NCBI RefSeq assembly: GCF_003049645.1 | Contig: NZ_PYWK01000001.1 | Span: forward strand, 1,147,487-1,211,486 | Direction: 5' to 3' | From: Metasolibacillus fluoroglycofenilyticus | GTDB taxonomy: Bacteria; Bacillota; Bacilli; Bacillales_A; Planococcaceae | DNA length: 64,000 bases | In this document: positions 1 through 9,108 of the stretch, in pieces | Position numbering within the stretch: the first letter of the stretch is position 1 | Layout: every line of letters begins with the position of its first letter | Made by a program: the position numbers and the translations under genes | The notes under the pieces: model-generated | Database searches by the model: none | What the model was told of the DNA's origin: nothing | Seen by the model: only the letters and a program-made list of their open reading frames with translations

Positions 1-1031
1 TGTTCCATCGCTTTATTGAAAACATCCATCGCAGAACGCCCATCATTCATCGTTGCCCAAATAAACATGCCGCCTTGGGGCTTTGTATATGAGACATGGG
101 TAGGGAAATATGTTGCCATTGCTTGTAGCATAGCATCCGACTGTGTTTTATATAAATCTTTAATCTTTTGAATATGCTGCGGTAAATCATTATTTAATAA
201 ATAATCTGCAATGATATATTGCGAGAAAATATTTGTATGCAGGTCTGTTGCTTGCTTTGCTGTTTCAATGTGTTGTAATAGCTCTCTATTTTTCGTAATG
301 ATAAAGCCAAGACGCATGCCCGGTGTGACAGTTTTTGAGAAAGAGCCGAGCAGCACGCTATTTTCCATTTTTCCTGCGGCGATATAAGGTAAATGGTCAC
401 CTTCGAAACGGAGCTCACCGTAAGGATCATCCTCTACAAAAATAACATCATGGCGTGAAACAAGCTCATACACTTGCTGACGTTTTTCAAGCGAGTAAGT
501 AAGACCTGTTGGATTTTGGAAATTGGGTACTGTATAAATTAGCTTTACATTAGGTTGCTGTAATGCTTGCTCAAGCTGCTCTAAATTTAAGCCGTCCTCC
601 TCTAATGTAACAGGATAAAATGCAGGCTCAGCCATTGTAAATGCTTGAATTGCGCCTAAATAGCCGGGCTCTTCAATAATAATGCCATCCCCTTTATTTA
701 CAAGTACTTTTGCTAACAGCTCCAATGCTTGTTGCGAGCCTGTTGTTAATAAAATATCATCTGGATGAATTTGCAGACCATATTGACGATTATATTTATC
801 GGCAATATATTGACGCAAAGGCAAAAAGCCTTGGGTTGAGGCATATTGGAATAGTTTGGCACCATGTTGTTTCATTGCACGGTCGATGGATATATGAATA
901 TCCTCTAATGGGAATGAAATGGGGTTCGGTAAGCCGCCTGCAAAAGAGATAACATCATTCGCTTCGGTAACTTTTAAAATATTTCGAATAAATGAAGAGG
1001 GGGTATTTAAAATTCTGTCTGAGTACTGCAT
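1..1031 (-). CDS. PLP-dependent aminotransferase (class I/II, 2-aminoadipate transaminase-like), C-terminus outside window
   Basis: My reading of the reverse strand gives an uninterrupted frame from an ATG at 1031 to the window edge (343 codons), so the C-terminus is missing. The fold-type I aminotransferase signature is visible: an N-terminal FAGGLPNP segment, a TTGSQQALELL cofactor-binding segment, YTVPNFQNPTG, and SFSKTVTPGMRLG, whose lysine is the expected Schiff-base residue. These match the stand-alone LysN/ARO8-like group that transaminates 2-aminoadipate, aromatic or branched-chain amino acids with 2-oxoglutarate. No GntR DNA-binding domain precedes it, so it is not a full MocR regulator. 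An AAGAAGG ribosome site lies about 9 nt upstream. Substrate cannot be fixed from sequence alone. Confidence 0.85.
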   Translation of the reverse strand, partial: MQYSDRILNTPSSFIRNILKVTEANDVISFAGGLPNPISFPLEDIHISIDRAMKQHGAKLFQYASTQGFLPLRQYIADKYNRQYGLQIHPDDILLTTGSQQALELLAKVLVNKGDGIIIEEPGYLGAIQAFTMAEPAFYPVTLEEDGLNLEQLEQALQQPNVKLIYTVPNFQNPTGLTYSLEKRQQVYELVSRHDVIFVEDDPYGELRFEGDHLPYIAAGKMENSVLLGSFSKTVTPGMRLGFIITKNRELLQHIETAKQATDLHTNIFSQYIIADYLLNNDLPQHIQKIKDLYKTQSDAMLQAMATYFPTHVSYTKPQGGMFIWATMNDGRSAMDVFNKAME

Positions 1032-1167
1032 CGTGTAAACAACCTTCTTTGTTTTAATTTTTCGAAAATTATAACACTTTTAAATTAGCTATACAATATA
1101 GTTTGTGAAAAAAATTACAAGCAAGCTTTTTTAGCAAAGAAAGTAGAAAATGCTAGCAAAATAGGCG

Positions 1168-1195
1168 TATAATAAATGAGGTGAATTTAATGTAG
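1168..1195 (+). promoter_or_regulatory. TATAAT box and an ATG-TAG mini-ORF ahead of the DUF423 gene
   Basis: TATAAT at 1168-1173 is a good -10 match, but no convincing -35 was found. Just downstream GAGGTG (1178-1183) precedes ATG TAG (1190-1195), a start codon directly followed by a stop. The real ribosome site AAGAAGG and the gene start at 1212 come next. Confidence 0.4.
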
Positions 1196-1211
1196 AAAGA
1201 AGGTTACTATT

Positions 1212-1583
1212 ATGACATTTGCTTTAGTAATAGGTGCTAGTTTTGCTTTGTTAGCGATTGTGCTAGGTGCATTTGGTGCACATGCGTTAAAAGATAAATT
1301 TCCAGAGCCGCGCTATGCTGCGATTTGGGAAACAGCTGTACAGTATCATATGTATCATGCATTAGGGCTTGTAGCAGTTGGAATTTTAGGCTTTGATGTC
1401 ATTCTCGGTACGACAAGTGTTTTACAATGGGCAAGCTACTTAATGGTAGGGGGTATCTTGCTATTTTCTGGTAGTCTTTATGTTTTAGCTGTGACAGGTG
1501 TGAAAAAGCTAGGCGCGATTACACCGCTGGGCGGGCTATTATTTATTGGCGCATGGGCATGTGTAATTATTGCAGTTATATAG
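1212..1583 (+). CDS. DUF423 small membrane protein (YwdK-like)
   Basis: A 123-residue, very hydrophobic protein with about four membrane segments (roughly residues 1-22, 45-63, 70-92 and 98-122). The N-terminal LGAFGAHALKD and the QYHMYHALGL stretch are the hallmarks of the DUF423 family (YwdK in Bacillus subtilis), whose function is unknown. The ATG follows an AAGAAGG ribosome site. A TATAAT sequence lies at 1168-1173. It is monocistronic, ending before a strong hairpin terminator at 1685. Confidence 0.85.
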   Translation: MTFALVIGASFALLAIVLGAFGAHALKDKFPEPRYAAIWETAVQYHMYHALGLVAVGILGFDVILGTTSVLQWASYLMVGGILLFSGSLYVLAVTGVKKLGAITPLGGLLFIGAWACVIIAVI

Positions 1584-1684
1584 CTTCTTTTAGCGATGTT
1601 TATGTAGTAGTCAAATTATTTTTGTAGCGATAACAAGGCGGTAGGTACAAAAGTTTTTTTACGAATATTTCATATAGAAGCTCG

Positions 1685-1729
1685 GGCTGTCTGAAAAGGA
1701 ATACCTTTTTGGGCAGCCTTATTTTTTAT
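1685..1729 (+). terminator. Rho-independent terminator, GTCC-AAAAG hairpin family
   Basis: Fifteen-base arms (1685-1699 and 1704-1718) pair with G-U wobbles around a four-base loop, followed by a T-rich tract. It terminates the DUF423 gene and belongs to the hairpin family repeated through the window. Confidence 0.85.
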
Positions 1730-1822
1730 TGTGGGATTTTGAGAAATATCAGCAATTTTTTAAAATAGTGCAAGCTAAATTCGTAAAATTACAGTCTAAT
1801 TTTATAGAGAGAGGTGAAAAAT

Positions 1823-2350
1823 GTGAATGAACGGCTATTAAGACAAGCACAAAGGGGGGATGATGCGGCATATATTAAGCTTTTTCAGCAGTATGAGCAA
1901 GAACTGTATGCGATGGCCTATGTGTATGCCAAAAATAAGGATGATGCACTCGATATTGTGCAGGAATGTGCTTATCGTTCTTATAAAGCCATCCAACAAT
2001 TGCGGGAGGAGAATTATTTTAAAACATGGCTTATTCGCATTTTAATCAATTGTGCGCATGATTTACTGAAAAAGCGACCACATTATGAGGAATTGCACGA
2101 TACAGATTTAATAGAAGAGCCAGTTGCACTTGATACACAGTTTACATTGCAAAGTGTAATGGAGCATTTATCAATAGAAGAAAAGCATGTTGTATTACTG
2201 AAGTATTATGAGGATTTTACATTTGAGCAAATTGCAGATATTTTACAGTTAAAGCTCGGAACGACGAAAACGATTTTATATCGTGCATTGAAAAAATTAA
2301 AGGCAAAGCTAGAGGAGGAGGGCATGACAGATGAAATCTTTGAAAGATGA
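1823..2350 (+). CDS. ECF-type RNA polymerase sigma factor
   Basis: A 175-residue sigma-70 family protein of extracytoplasmic-function size. Region 2 includes the DALDIVQECAYRSYKAI helix and the FKTWLIRILINCAHDLLK segment; region 4 holds a helix-turn-helix (EEKHVVLLKYYEDFTFEQIA, then LKLGTTKTILYRALKKLK). The GTG at 1823 was chosen because GAGAGGTG sits just ahead of it at normal spacing, while the GTG at 1814 lies inside that ribosome site. It overlaps the next gene by 20 bp, the usual arrangement of an ECF factor and its membrane anti-sigma factor. ECF factors usually activate their own operon; I could not identify the promoter. Confidence 0.85.
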   Translation: MNERLLRQAQRGDDAAYIKLFQQYEQELYAMAYVYAKNKDDALDIVQECAYRSYKAIQQLREENYFKTWLIRILINCAHDLLKKRPHYEELHDTDLIEEPVALDTQFTLQSVMEHLSIEEKHVVLLKYYEDFTFEQIADILQLKLGTTKTILYRALKKLKAKLEEEGMTDEIFER

Positions 2351-3443
2351 AATGCGCCAAATTGTGCAGCCAAAAGACTTACATAAACGTGCTATGACAG
2401 GTATTCAGCGGGCGGCAAGGGAGCAACGTCGACAAAAGTGGCTACCGACTTTTTTAAGCGTTTCGTTGACAGCCGCAGTCGTTTATTTCATTTGGCTTGT
2501 CTCAGCAACCTCGCCTGAACAGCAAAATAGTCAAGCGACGACGCTGCAATATAATTTACTAGGAGCGTACAGCGCTTATTGGATAGCAGGACTTATTACA
2601 GCACTACTGCTTATTTTTATGATACTTATTGCCAAACGTTATAAAAGATGGCGTAAAAAATTGGCACTTATTATGGTCATTATGCTGTCATGGATTTGGA
2701 ACAATGCCTACTATGAAGAGCAGCAGTTACCGCAACCTTATGTTTATCCATTATCGGTGAATGTGACAGAAGAACAAAATATTAAATCCATTTATGTTCA
2801 TGCAATTATTAATAAAGGAGAATTTGAAAAAACGATACAGATAATTACTATTAATGATATTAAACTCCACGTAAATGGAATAGGCGGTCTTAGCTTAGGA
2901 AGCACAGCACATCATATAACGACTGATGCTACACTTGACTTACAAGGCAATGAATTAAATAGTTTAATGAAGGAACGCACGCCGATTGAAGCATATGCTA
3001 TTTTTTCAGACGGTCAAAAAATACCTTTCGATATCCAATTTAAACAATTTGAGAGAGGTAAAGAAACAGAGAGTAGTGGATTTGAAATTGACTCAAATCA
3101 AAATAATAAGGATTTGTTTAAAACAGAACTTACAACAGTGTTAGACATTATCCCACCCCCAATTATAAGTAATTATAAGTTAGAAAATGATGGTGAAGTA
3201 ATTAAAAGTGTTGGTATGGGGGAGGAAGAAGAAATCGATTTATTACCATATCCGATGAAACGGGAATTACTTGAGTTATCTTATTGGGTAAACGAAGAGA
3301 GAGAGCTGAGAAGCTATCAAAATTTATATTTTATAATTGAAACGCCAGACGGTACTATTAATAAAATGGTAAATATCCTTTTCCCTCCCTTTTCTCGCGA
3401 TGTCGTCAAAAAAGTACGACAGGAGATGATGCAGCATGAATGA
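2331..3443 (+). CDS. Putative membrane anti-sigma factor for the upstream ECF sigma
   Basis: A 370-residue protein with a basic cytosolic N-terminus of about 35 residues, a membrane segment near residues 37-57, and two more close together near 78-99 and 108-124. The rest (about 130-370) is hydrophilic and beta-rich and probably lies outside the cell. This layout, with a short cytosolic sigma-binding region and a large extracellular sensor, plus the 20-bp overlap with the sigma gene, supports an anti-sigma role. It resembles the DUF4179/DUF5643 group of Bacillus anti-sigma proteins, but I see no classical zinc-binding HxxxCxxC motif. The ATG at 2331 follows a GGAGGAGGG ribosome site. Confidence 0.65.
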   Translation: MKSLKDEMRQIVQPKDLHKRAMTGIQRAAREQRRQKWLPTFLSVSLTAAVVYFIWLVSATSPEQQNSQATTLQYNLLGAYSAYWIAGLITALLLIFMILIAKRYKRWRKKLALIMVIMLSWIWNNAYYEEQQLPQPYVYPLSVNVTEEQNIKSIYVHAIINKGEFEKTIQIITINDIKLHVNGIGGLSLGSTAHHITTDATLDLQGNELNSLMKERTPIEAYAIFSDGQKIPFDIQFKQFERGKETESSGFEIDSNQNNKDLFKTELTTVLDIIPPPIISNYKLENDGEVIKSVGMGEEEEIDLLPYPMKRELLELSYWVNEERELRSYQNLYFIIETPDGTINKMVNILFPPFSRDVVKKVRQEMMQHE

Positions 3444-3969
3444 ACAATGGCAAATCGCATTGAAATGGCTACTTAGAGGATTGATTTTCTCAGTGTTTAC
3501 ATTTTTTCTACCATATATATATATAGTACCAATATTGATGATTTTCTATGCTGTATTAAAATTCCCTGAAAAAAGCAAACTAAAAACAATTGTTTCTATT
3601 GTTTTACTTCTTATGCTTTTGGAGCAATTGAGACCTGAAAAATGGTATACACATGATGTTATTTTTGCAAATCGCCTCAGTTGGATAACACCTGTCTTGC
3701 CATATTTACTACTGCTATTTATTGTTTATTTACTTAAACCACTTTCGGAGAAAACAGACAGCATGCGAGAATATAAGAAAATGGAGCACTTTTGCACAGT
3801 TGTTGTTGTCACTTCGTTAATCGCATTTTCTTTCGGTATGAACGTAACTGAGAATTCCCAATTGCTAATTATTGTTGGAGCAGGTCTTTTCTATATAGCA
3901 GCCTTAATTACAGTTATTCATTTTTTAAGATTTATGCTGCGCACGGGGTTATTGTTTTTGAAAAACTAG
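3436..3969 (+). CDS. Hypothetical polytopic membrane protein of the ECF operon
   Basis: A 177-residue hydrophobic protein with about five predicted membrane segments (near 12-40, 47-60, 77-97, 114-135 and 141-165). It overlaps the anti-sigma gene by 8 bp, so it is very likely co-translated and functionally linked, perhaps as a sensor partner or target of the sigma factor. I recognise no family. The shared hairpin at 3998 ends the operon. Confidence 0.6.
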   Translation: MNEQWQIALKWLLRGLIFSVFTFFLPYIYIVPILMIFYAVLKFPEKSKLKTIVSIVLLLMLLEQLRPEKWYTHDVIFANRLSWITPVLPYLLLLFIVYLLKPLSEKTDSMREYKKMEHFCTVVVVTSLIAFSFGMNVTENSQLLIIVGAGLFYIAALITVIHFLRFMLRTGLLFLKN

Positions 3970-3997
3970 CGCTTTGCCCATTCGTACAAAGATAAGG

Positions 3998-4046
3998 AAA
4001 GCACATGAAATCAAGAAATAAACCTCTGATTTCATGTGCTTTTTAT
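3998..4046. terminator. Bidirectional terminator between the ECF operon and the M23 peptidase gene
   Basis: Perfect 16-bp arms (3998-4013 and 4027-4042) with a T-rich tail on the plus strand and, read on the other strand, the stop codon of the M23 gene (4043-4045) immediately before the stem. It serves both convergent genes. Confidence 0.85.
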
Positions 4047-5032
4047 TGCCCTTTTTTTGCTTGGCGCTCCCAAATGAGTAGTGATGGAAATGGGTCAAAT
4101 GCCCATTCATTACGCCCATCAAACTTATACATACCATAATGTAAATGAGGTGGGAATTTACCAGATGTTCCTTCCTTACCATAGCCGGAGCTGCCAACAT
4201 AGCCTATTACAGTGCCTGGCTCGACAATATCACCAATGGCTAATTCGGGATGGAAGGAGGATAAATGTGCATAATAATGATACGTATTATGCAAATCACG
4301 GATGCCAATGCGCCAACCGCCGTATTCATTCCAGCCCATTACTTCAATAACACCGTAGGAGGTAGAGTGAACGGGCGTTCCGTAACTTGCAAATAAATCA
4401 GTGCCTTCATGCATTCTCTTGCCACCCCATCCACGGCTTGCTCCCCAAGTACCTTTGTAGCTGTAATTTGTTCGGATAGGAATAGGAAAAGCACGCTCGG
4501 CTAAGGCGACGGTGTTGTACTTTTTATAAATAGATGCAATGACATGAATTTGATTAATCGTCTGGTCATTCTCATAATATTCCTCTAATGCTGCTTGAAA
4601 TGTACCTGCTGTGGTGTGTGCCTTGTGCAAATAGCTAACCAATGTACGCAAAACATCTGCATCTTGTGCTTGATCTGCGATACCGTCATTATTGCCATCT
4701 AGTCCATTACCCCCGAAATAAGCGATAGTTGCAGGCGATGTATCTTGCATAGAAGGGTTAAATGGACCAGTCCAAAAATGTGTAGGGAATTGCATAGAAA
4801 TAATACCTTCACGTGTTGGTAAGTCTTTACGTACGGCTTGGATATTTCGTTCATATTGATCGATAGCAGCAATATAATACCAGGGGACAATTGGGCTTTC
4901 GAATTCATAATAATAGGCCATTCTTTGTGCATATATTTCATCTTGTGAAGGTGTTTGCTGTGCACTGCTGGATGGTATTGCGAACAATTGGCTAAGCAGT
5001 ACGAAACAAAATATTATTTGGAAACGTTCCAT
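4043..5032 (-). CDS. Secreted M23 family metallopeptidase (LytM-like cell-wall endopeptidase)
   Basis: A 329-residue protein with a classical signal peptide (cleavage expected near SSSAQQ, residues 22-26). The C-terminal half carries the LytM/M23 zinc site: MHEGTD supplies the first His and the Asp, and PPHLHYGMY supplies the HxH. M23 enzymes cut peptide cross-links in peptidoglycan. The N-terminal 170 residues contain an NDGIADQAQDADVL stretch, resembling lysozyme-like or SpoIIQ/YunA-like exported proteins found with M23 domains in Bacillales. The start is supported by GGAGGG eight bases upstream. Expected to act in the wall or spore coat space; the substrate is not determinable here. Confidence 0.88.
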   Translation of the reverse strand: MERFQIIFCFVLLSQLFAIPSSSAQQTPSQDEIYAQRMAYYYEFESPIVPWYYIAAIDQYERNIQAVRKDLPTREGIISMQFPTHFWTGPFNPSMQDTSPATIAYFGGNGLDGNNDGIADQAQDADVLRTLVSYLHKAHTTAGTFQAALEEYYENDQTINQIHVIASIYKKYNTVALAERAFPIPIRTNYSYKGTWGASRGWGGKRMHEGTDLFASYGTPVHSTSYGVIEVMGWNEYGGWRIGIRDLHNTYHYYAHLSSFHPELAIGDIVEPGTVIGYVGSSGYGKEGTSGKFPPHLHYGMYKFDGRNEWAFDPFPSLLIWERQAKKGQ

Positions 5033-6352
5033 TCTACATTCCCTCCATTCTACACGTATAACATAACCAATTTTTTTGATTTTATGAGTGATATTAAGGA
5101 CTTGTAAATGAATAAGCTTAGGAATGCGGATTAATCGCTTTTATGTAAGAAAAATACATGTAAAATGATTGCCTTTGTTTAAAATCAAATTGTATGAGAA
5201 TTACTGAATAAATAAACCATCAATATCTGCTGTTTTTTCAGCAAAATCTTATTATAGCTACGTTCAAATAAAGAATTGTTAATGAATGAAGGGGCTGTCC
5301 AAAAAGCCATGCATAACCGGCATTTTGGACAGTAGCGATGATGTTTCACAAAATGTTAATTCATATAAACCGAAAACGCCTCTTTTAAAAATGGGATGAA
5401 CACAGTATTATCCTTCAGTAAAAGGGAAGCGATGAAAACATTGATTTCAATGCGGTGTCAAAAAAATGGACATTTCGGACAACTCCTAGTTTTATTGTGT
5501 CCACAAACGTGCATTTGAAAATGTTTTTTAAAAAAGAGCGTCTTATAAAAATTAATTGAAGCCTGCGTCCTCCGTAGCGGAAATGAACAAATTACTAAGT
5601 TTTCTCTATAAAACAATCGCTAATTAACCACTCGATAAAAATTATTTTTTAATTTTAATTTTTTAACCTAATTTTAACCTTTGCATGTTATTTTTTAGTT
5701 TATATGTTCTAAAAGAGGGCTTTACTGTAATTCGATAAAATGAGTATGTTCAGTTTTAGTTGAGGTTTCTCCTACATAATTATAAAGAAGATAGCGAGGA
5801 ATTGCGAAACGAAAAACTAGCTAACTTTTTCGAATGCTGGCACTCTTCAATTTACAATATAATGTGCAGTGAATAGCAAAATAGATTTTGAAATACACCC
5901 CAATAGTATAGGTGTACCCTTTACAGATTACATAGGAACAACGAAAGACGTCATTATCTCCAACATAATTAATGGTAGACCAGTGACGAGTATCATGTAT
6001 TCTGTCTTTTCTTATGCGCCCTTTCATCCATATGAACAAATGATTAGGTTCCTACGGACTGAAGGTTCAATACGTATTGTAACTAAAAGTTTAGGCATTA
6101 TTTTGTGATTATACTCTATTATGGTTAGACTGATTCACGGCTACGAGATAATGTAGAGGGCTTTATATATGGGCATTCCTAAATCACGCTCAATTAATAT
6201 GGGCACTTGTAAGTAAAAATAAAGAGAATAATGAAAATACATTAATTAATAGTATTTTTACGCTTATTTGTATTTTTAAAGGAATATATAGACCTATTTG
6301 TATTTAGAAAGCTCAGTCGATATTTAACCATATAGGAAAAAGGGGTGGTTTT
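5033..6352. other. 1.3-kb spacer without a convincing gene, upstream of the exopolysaccharide operon
   Basis: AT-rich spacer. It contains a GTCC-AAAAG hairpin at 5295-5332, a very AT-rich stretch at 5640-5700, and a small hairpin near 6232-6258. A 79-codon open frame at 5869-6108 has no ribosome site and no recognisable family. I looked for a c-di-GMP riboswitch consensus, because the downstream operon has a PilZ domain, and found none. The operon promoter must lie here but I could not pin it down. Confidence 0.6.
5295..5332. repeat. GTCC-AAAAG family hairpin
   Basis: Arms CTGTCCAAAAAGCC and GGCATTTTGGACAG pair with one mismatch. There is no strong T-tract. It is followed by sequence (AGTAGCGATGATGTTT) resembling what follows the hairpins at 45716 and 60898, so part of a longer repeat may be present. 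Confidence 0.6.
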
Positions 6353-7666
6353 TTGAATAAAGAAATATGCAAAGAAGTATTTACTTTAATAGAAAAAATA
6401 AAAAGTAAAAAAGCAATAATTGGCATTGTTGGACTTGGATATGTAGGTCTTCCTTTAGCATTAGAAGTGACAAAGAACGGATTTTCTACGCTTTGCTTCG
6501 ATAAGGATTTAACTAAAATTCATCAGCTACAGCAAGGAAGTAGTTATATTACAGATTTACAATCAGCAAGAATACAGGAGGCGATAGCGAGCCAGCGTTT
6601 TATTCCAACTAGTCAATTTGAGCTACTTCATCAAGCGGATATTATTGTCATTTGTGTCCCAACGCCACTAGGTGAGCATGGTAATCCAAACATTACTTAT
6701 ATCATTGAAGCTGTTGAACAAATCGGACAGCATATGAAGGAAAATACACTAATTATTTTAGAAAGCACTACGTATCCTGGAACAACAAGGGAGGTTGTGG
6801 CTTCAGCAATAGAGAAGCATGGCTTTACAGTGGGGAAAAACAGCTTTGTAGCTTATTCTCCTGAGCGAATAGACCCGGGCAATAGAAATTTCAATGTAAC
6901 GAATACGCCAAAAGTGATTGGTGGAATGACATCACATTGTCAAGAGATGAGTAAGTTATTTTATGAGGAGGCTTTGCAAACAAAAGTTCATTGTGTATCT
7001 ACTCCAGAAATTGCTGAGATGGAAAAGCTTTTAGAAAATACATTTCGGCAAGTAAATATCGCATTAATAAATGAACTAAGTAAAGTGTGTTATACGATGG
7101 GCATTGATGTATGGGAAGTGATTGATGCGGCTGCAACGAAGCCGTATGGATTTATGCGATTTGCACCGGGACCAGGAGTTGGGGGACATTGTATTCCTGT
7201 CGACCCGAAGTATTTATTATGGTCTGGTCAGCAGCATGGTACTACGATTACATTAATTGATGCTGCAGACAAAATTAATGAATCAATGCCTAAATTTGTT
7301 GTTGAACGATTGGCAAGCTATTTGCAGTTGCAGAATAAAAAACTTGAAGGTGCAAGGATTGTAGTCGTTGGTGCTGCTTACAAGCCAAATATAAATGATA
7401 TAAGAGAGTCGCCAGCATTGCCAATTATTCATTTATTGCAAGAACAGCAATGTGAAATTCATATTATTGAACCTTTTATTAACACCGTACAGGGGATTGA
7501 AACAGAGCAACTCACTGTGGAATTAATACAGCAAGCCGATGGTGTACTTATTATAACGAATCATTCTTCCATCGATTATCGATTAATTGATAATCATGCG
7601 TCTTTAATTTTCGATACCCGTCAAACAGATTTTTCGTTTAACAATGTAAACTATTATAAATTATAA
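6353..7666 (+). CDS. Nucleotide sugar dehydrogenase, UDP-N-acetyl-hexosamine 6-dehydrogenase type (WbpA/WecC-like)
   Basis: A 437-residue protein of the UDP-glucose/GDP-mannose dehydrogenase family, which oxidises the C6 alcohol of a nucleotide sugar to a carboxylate with two NAD+. The Rossmann motif GLGYVGLPLA lies near residues 27-36; a central helical domain and a C-terminal UDP-binding domain follow. The catalytic cysteine lies in GPGVGGHCIPVDPKYLLW. The GGHCIPxDP form is typical of UDP-GlcNAc/UDP-ManNAc dehydrogenases, whereas UDP-glucose dehydrogenases usually have GGSCFPKD. The TTG start follows AGGGGTGG by about five bases. It is the first gene of the operon and would supply a uronic-acid HexNAc donor to the downstream glycosyltransferase (inference). 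Confidence 0.85.
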   Translation: MNKEICKEVFTLIEKIKSKKAIIGIVGLGYVGLPLALEVTKNGFSTLCFDKDLTKIHQLQQGSSYITDLQSARIQEAIASQRFIPTSQFELLHQADIIVICVPTPLGEHGNPNITYIIEAVEQIGQHMKENTLIILESTTYPGTTREVVASAIEKHGFTVGKNSFVAYSPERIDPGNRNFNVTNTPKVIGGMTSHCQEMSKLFYEEALQTKVHCVSTPEIAEMEKLLENTFRQVNIALINELSKVCYTMGIDVWEVIDAAATKPYGFMRFAPGPGVGGHCIPVDPKYLLWSGQQHGTTITLIDAADKINESMPKFVVERLASYLQLQNKKLEGARIVVVGAAYKPNINDIRESPALPIIHLLQEQQCEIHIIEPFINTVQGIETEQLTVELIQQADGVLIITNHSSIDYRLIDNHASLIFDTRQTDFSFNNVNYYKL

Positions 7667-7677
7667 GGAGCTTTTCT

Positions 7678-9108
7678 ATGCGAAGGTTATTATTTTACAG
7701 CATTATAGTTTTCTTATTTTTATCAGGCTGTCAATCTGATACAAAAAAGAGCGCAATTGAGGTAGTTGAACCCTCAATTGATGTTGTTCAATCAGATGGA
7801 ACATTAAGCGAAGTCATTCGCGACTCTAACATATTGCAGCCGAAAATGGCGTTGACCTTTAATGGGCTAGCAGATGAAGAAACGATGTTACATTTGTTAG
7901 AGCAGCTTGATGCACTATCAATACATGCTACCTTTTTCATTGAAGGGATGCGTGTAGCGCAAGAGCCAGACCTTGTCAAACACATTGTAGCACAAGGGCA
8001 TGAAGTGCAGAGTGGCACATTATCATTTGAGGATATGACGACGTTTAATTATGAGCAGACGTACAAAGATTTGCTTCTGACTAATCAAATTTTTGAACAG
8101 CATTTAGGCTTTACTCCCCAATTTGTGCGCAGTCGCTCTGGGGACGCTACAGAAAATATGCAGTCGGCAGCAGCGATGCTTGATATGACAGCGGTCATTG
8201 AATCTTCAATTAACCCTCAAGATCGTAATATGCAAAGTGCTGAAGAAATTGTAGCGTATATCGAACGCTTTATAAACAGTGGGGCAATCATTCATTTAAA
8301 CACATATATTAATCCTGCTATTATTGATGCCATCCCTTTATTAGCGCAGTCTTTAGAGCAAAAGGGTTATACACTGACAACATTGACGGACGTCATTAAT
8401 AATAAATATACGGTAAAACAATTAGAGGAAATTGATGGTTATGACAAAATTCAATTTAATTTAGATTATGAAAATGTTGAGCCCTTTATTTATTACCGAA
8501 AAAACACAGCAAAAAAAGAGATTGCTTTAACATTTGATGATTGGGCAAGTGAAGAGCAAACAAAGAAAATATTAGATGTTTTACGTCAGTACGATATAAA
8601 AAGCACATTTTTCTTAATCGGCAGTGGTGTTGAAAAAAATCCACATATAGCAAGGCTAATTATGGATGAGGGACATGAAATAGCTAGTCATTCCTATAAC
8701 CATTTGGACGTAACACAAATGACTCCAGAAGAGTTACAGGAAGATTTGATTAAAGCACATCGCGCATTAACGTATGCATTGCAGGAAGCGCCATTACTTT
8801 ATTTTAGACCAGCACAAGGTGTAATGGATGAAAGAACGGCAAAAATAATTGCCGCTACAGGGATGGAAGTAACCGCACTATACGATATTGCCTCGTTTGA
8901 TTGGAATATAGATTATTCTGCTCAAGATATTTATAAACGAATTATGGAACGAGTAGGTCCAGGGAAAATTATTGTGATGCATGTTTTAGATGATACGCAG
9001 ACAGTAGAGGCGCTGCCATTAGTAATTGAGCAATTACAACAGCAAGGCTACACTTTTGAAAAACTCTCTACATGGATTGAACAAGATTTTGATGAGAAAG
9101 TAGATTGA
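7678..9108 (+). CDS. Lipoprotein with two polysaccharide deacetylase (NodB) domains, the first degenerate
   Basis: A 476-residue predicted lipoprotein (lipobox LSGC, lipidated Cys18). Residues 57-240 form a NodB-like domain that has lost the catalytic set: TFNG replaces TFDD, the HxxxH motif is absent and RSRSG stands in for RxPxG. Residues 280-470 form a second domain with an intact metal triad: TFDD (Asp287, Asp288), HSYNH (His338, His342), RPAQG (377-381) and IVMHV (His435). Carbohydrate esterase family 4 enzymes remove N- or O-acetyl groups from GlcNAc polymers; IcaB and PgaB do this for poly-GlcNAc. It likely deacetylates the polymer made by the next gene product outside the membrane (inference). 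The AAGGAG site is well placed and the gene overlaps its neighbour. Confidence 0.85.
   Translation: MRRLLFYSIIVFLFLSGCQSDTKKSAIEVVEPSIDVVQSDGTLSEVIRDSNILQPKMALTFNGLADEETMLHLLEQLDALSIHATFFIEGMRVAQEPDLVKHIVAQGHEVQSGTLSFEDMTTFNYEQTYKDLLLTNQIFEQHLGFTPQFVRSRSGDATENMQSAAAMLDMTAVIESSINPQDRNMQSAEEIVAYIERFINSGAIIHLNTYINPAIIDAIPLLAQSLEQKGYTLTTLTDVINNKYTVKQLEEIDGYDKIQFNLDYENVEPFIYYRKNTAKKEIALTFDDWASEEQTKKILDVLRQYDIKSTFFLIGSGVEKNPHIARLIMDEGHEIASHSYNHLDVTQMTPEELQEDLIKAHRALTYALQEAPLLYFRPAQGVMDERTAKIIAATGMEVTALYDIASFDWNIDYSAQDIYKRIMERVGPGKIIVMHVLDDTQTVEALPLVIEQLQQQGYTFEKLSTWIEQDFDEKVD

Noticed and set aside
5869..6108. 79-codon open frame starting at a GTG
   Set aside because: No ribosome site, no recognised family, and a competing frame on the other strand over the same bases. 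Left as unsupported.
6100..6352. c-di-GMP riboswitch ahead of the exopolysaccharide operon
   Set aside because: Looked for because of the PilZ domain; the conserved GGCAAACC/GCAAAGCC-type core was not found.
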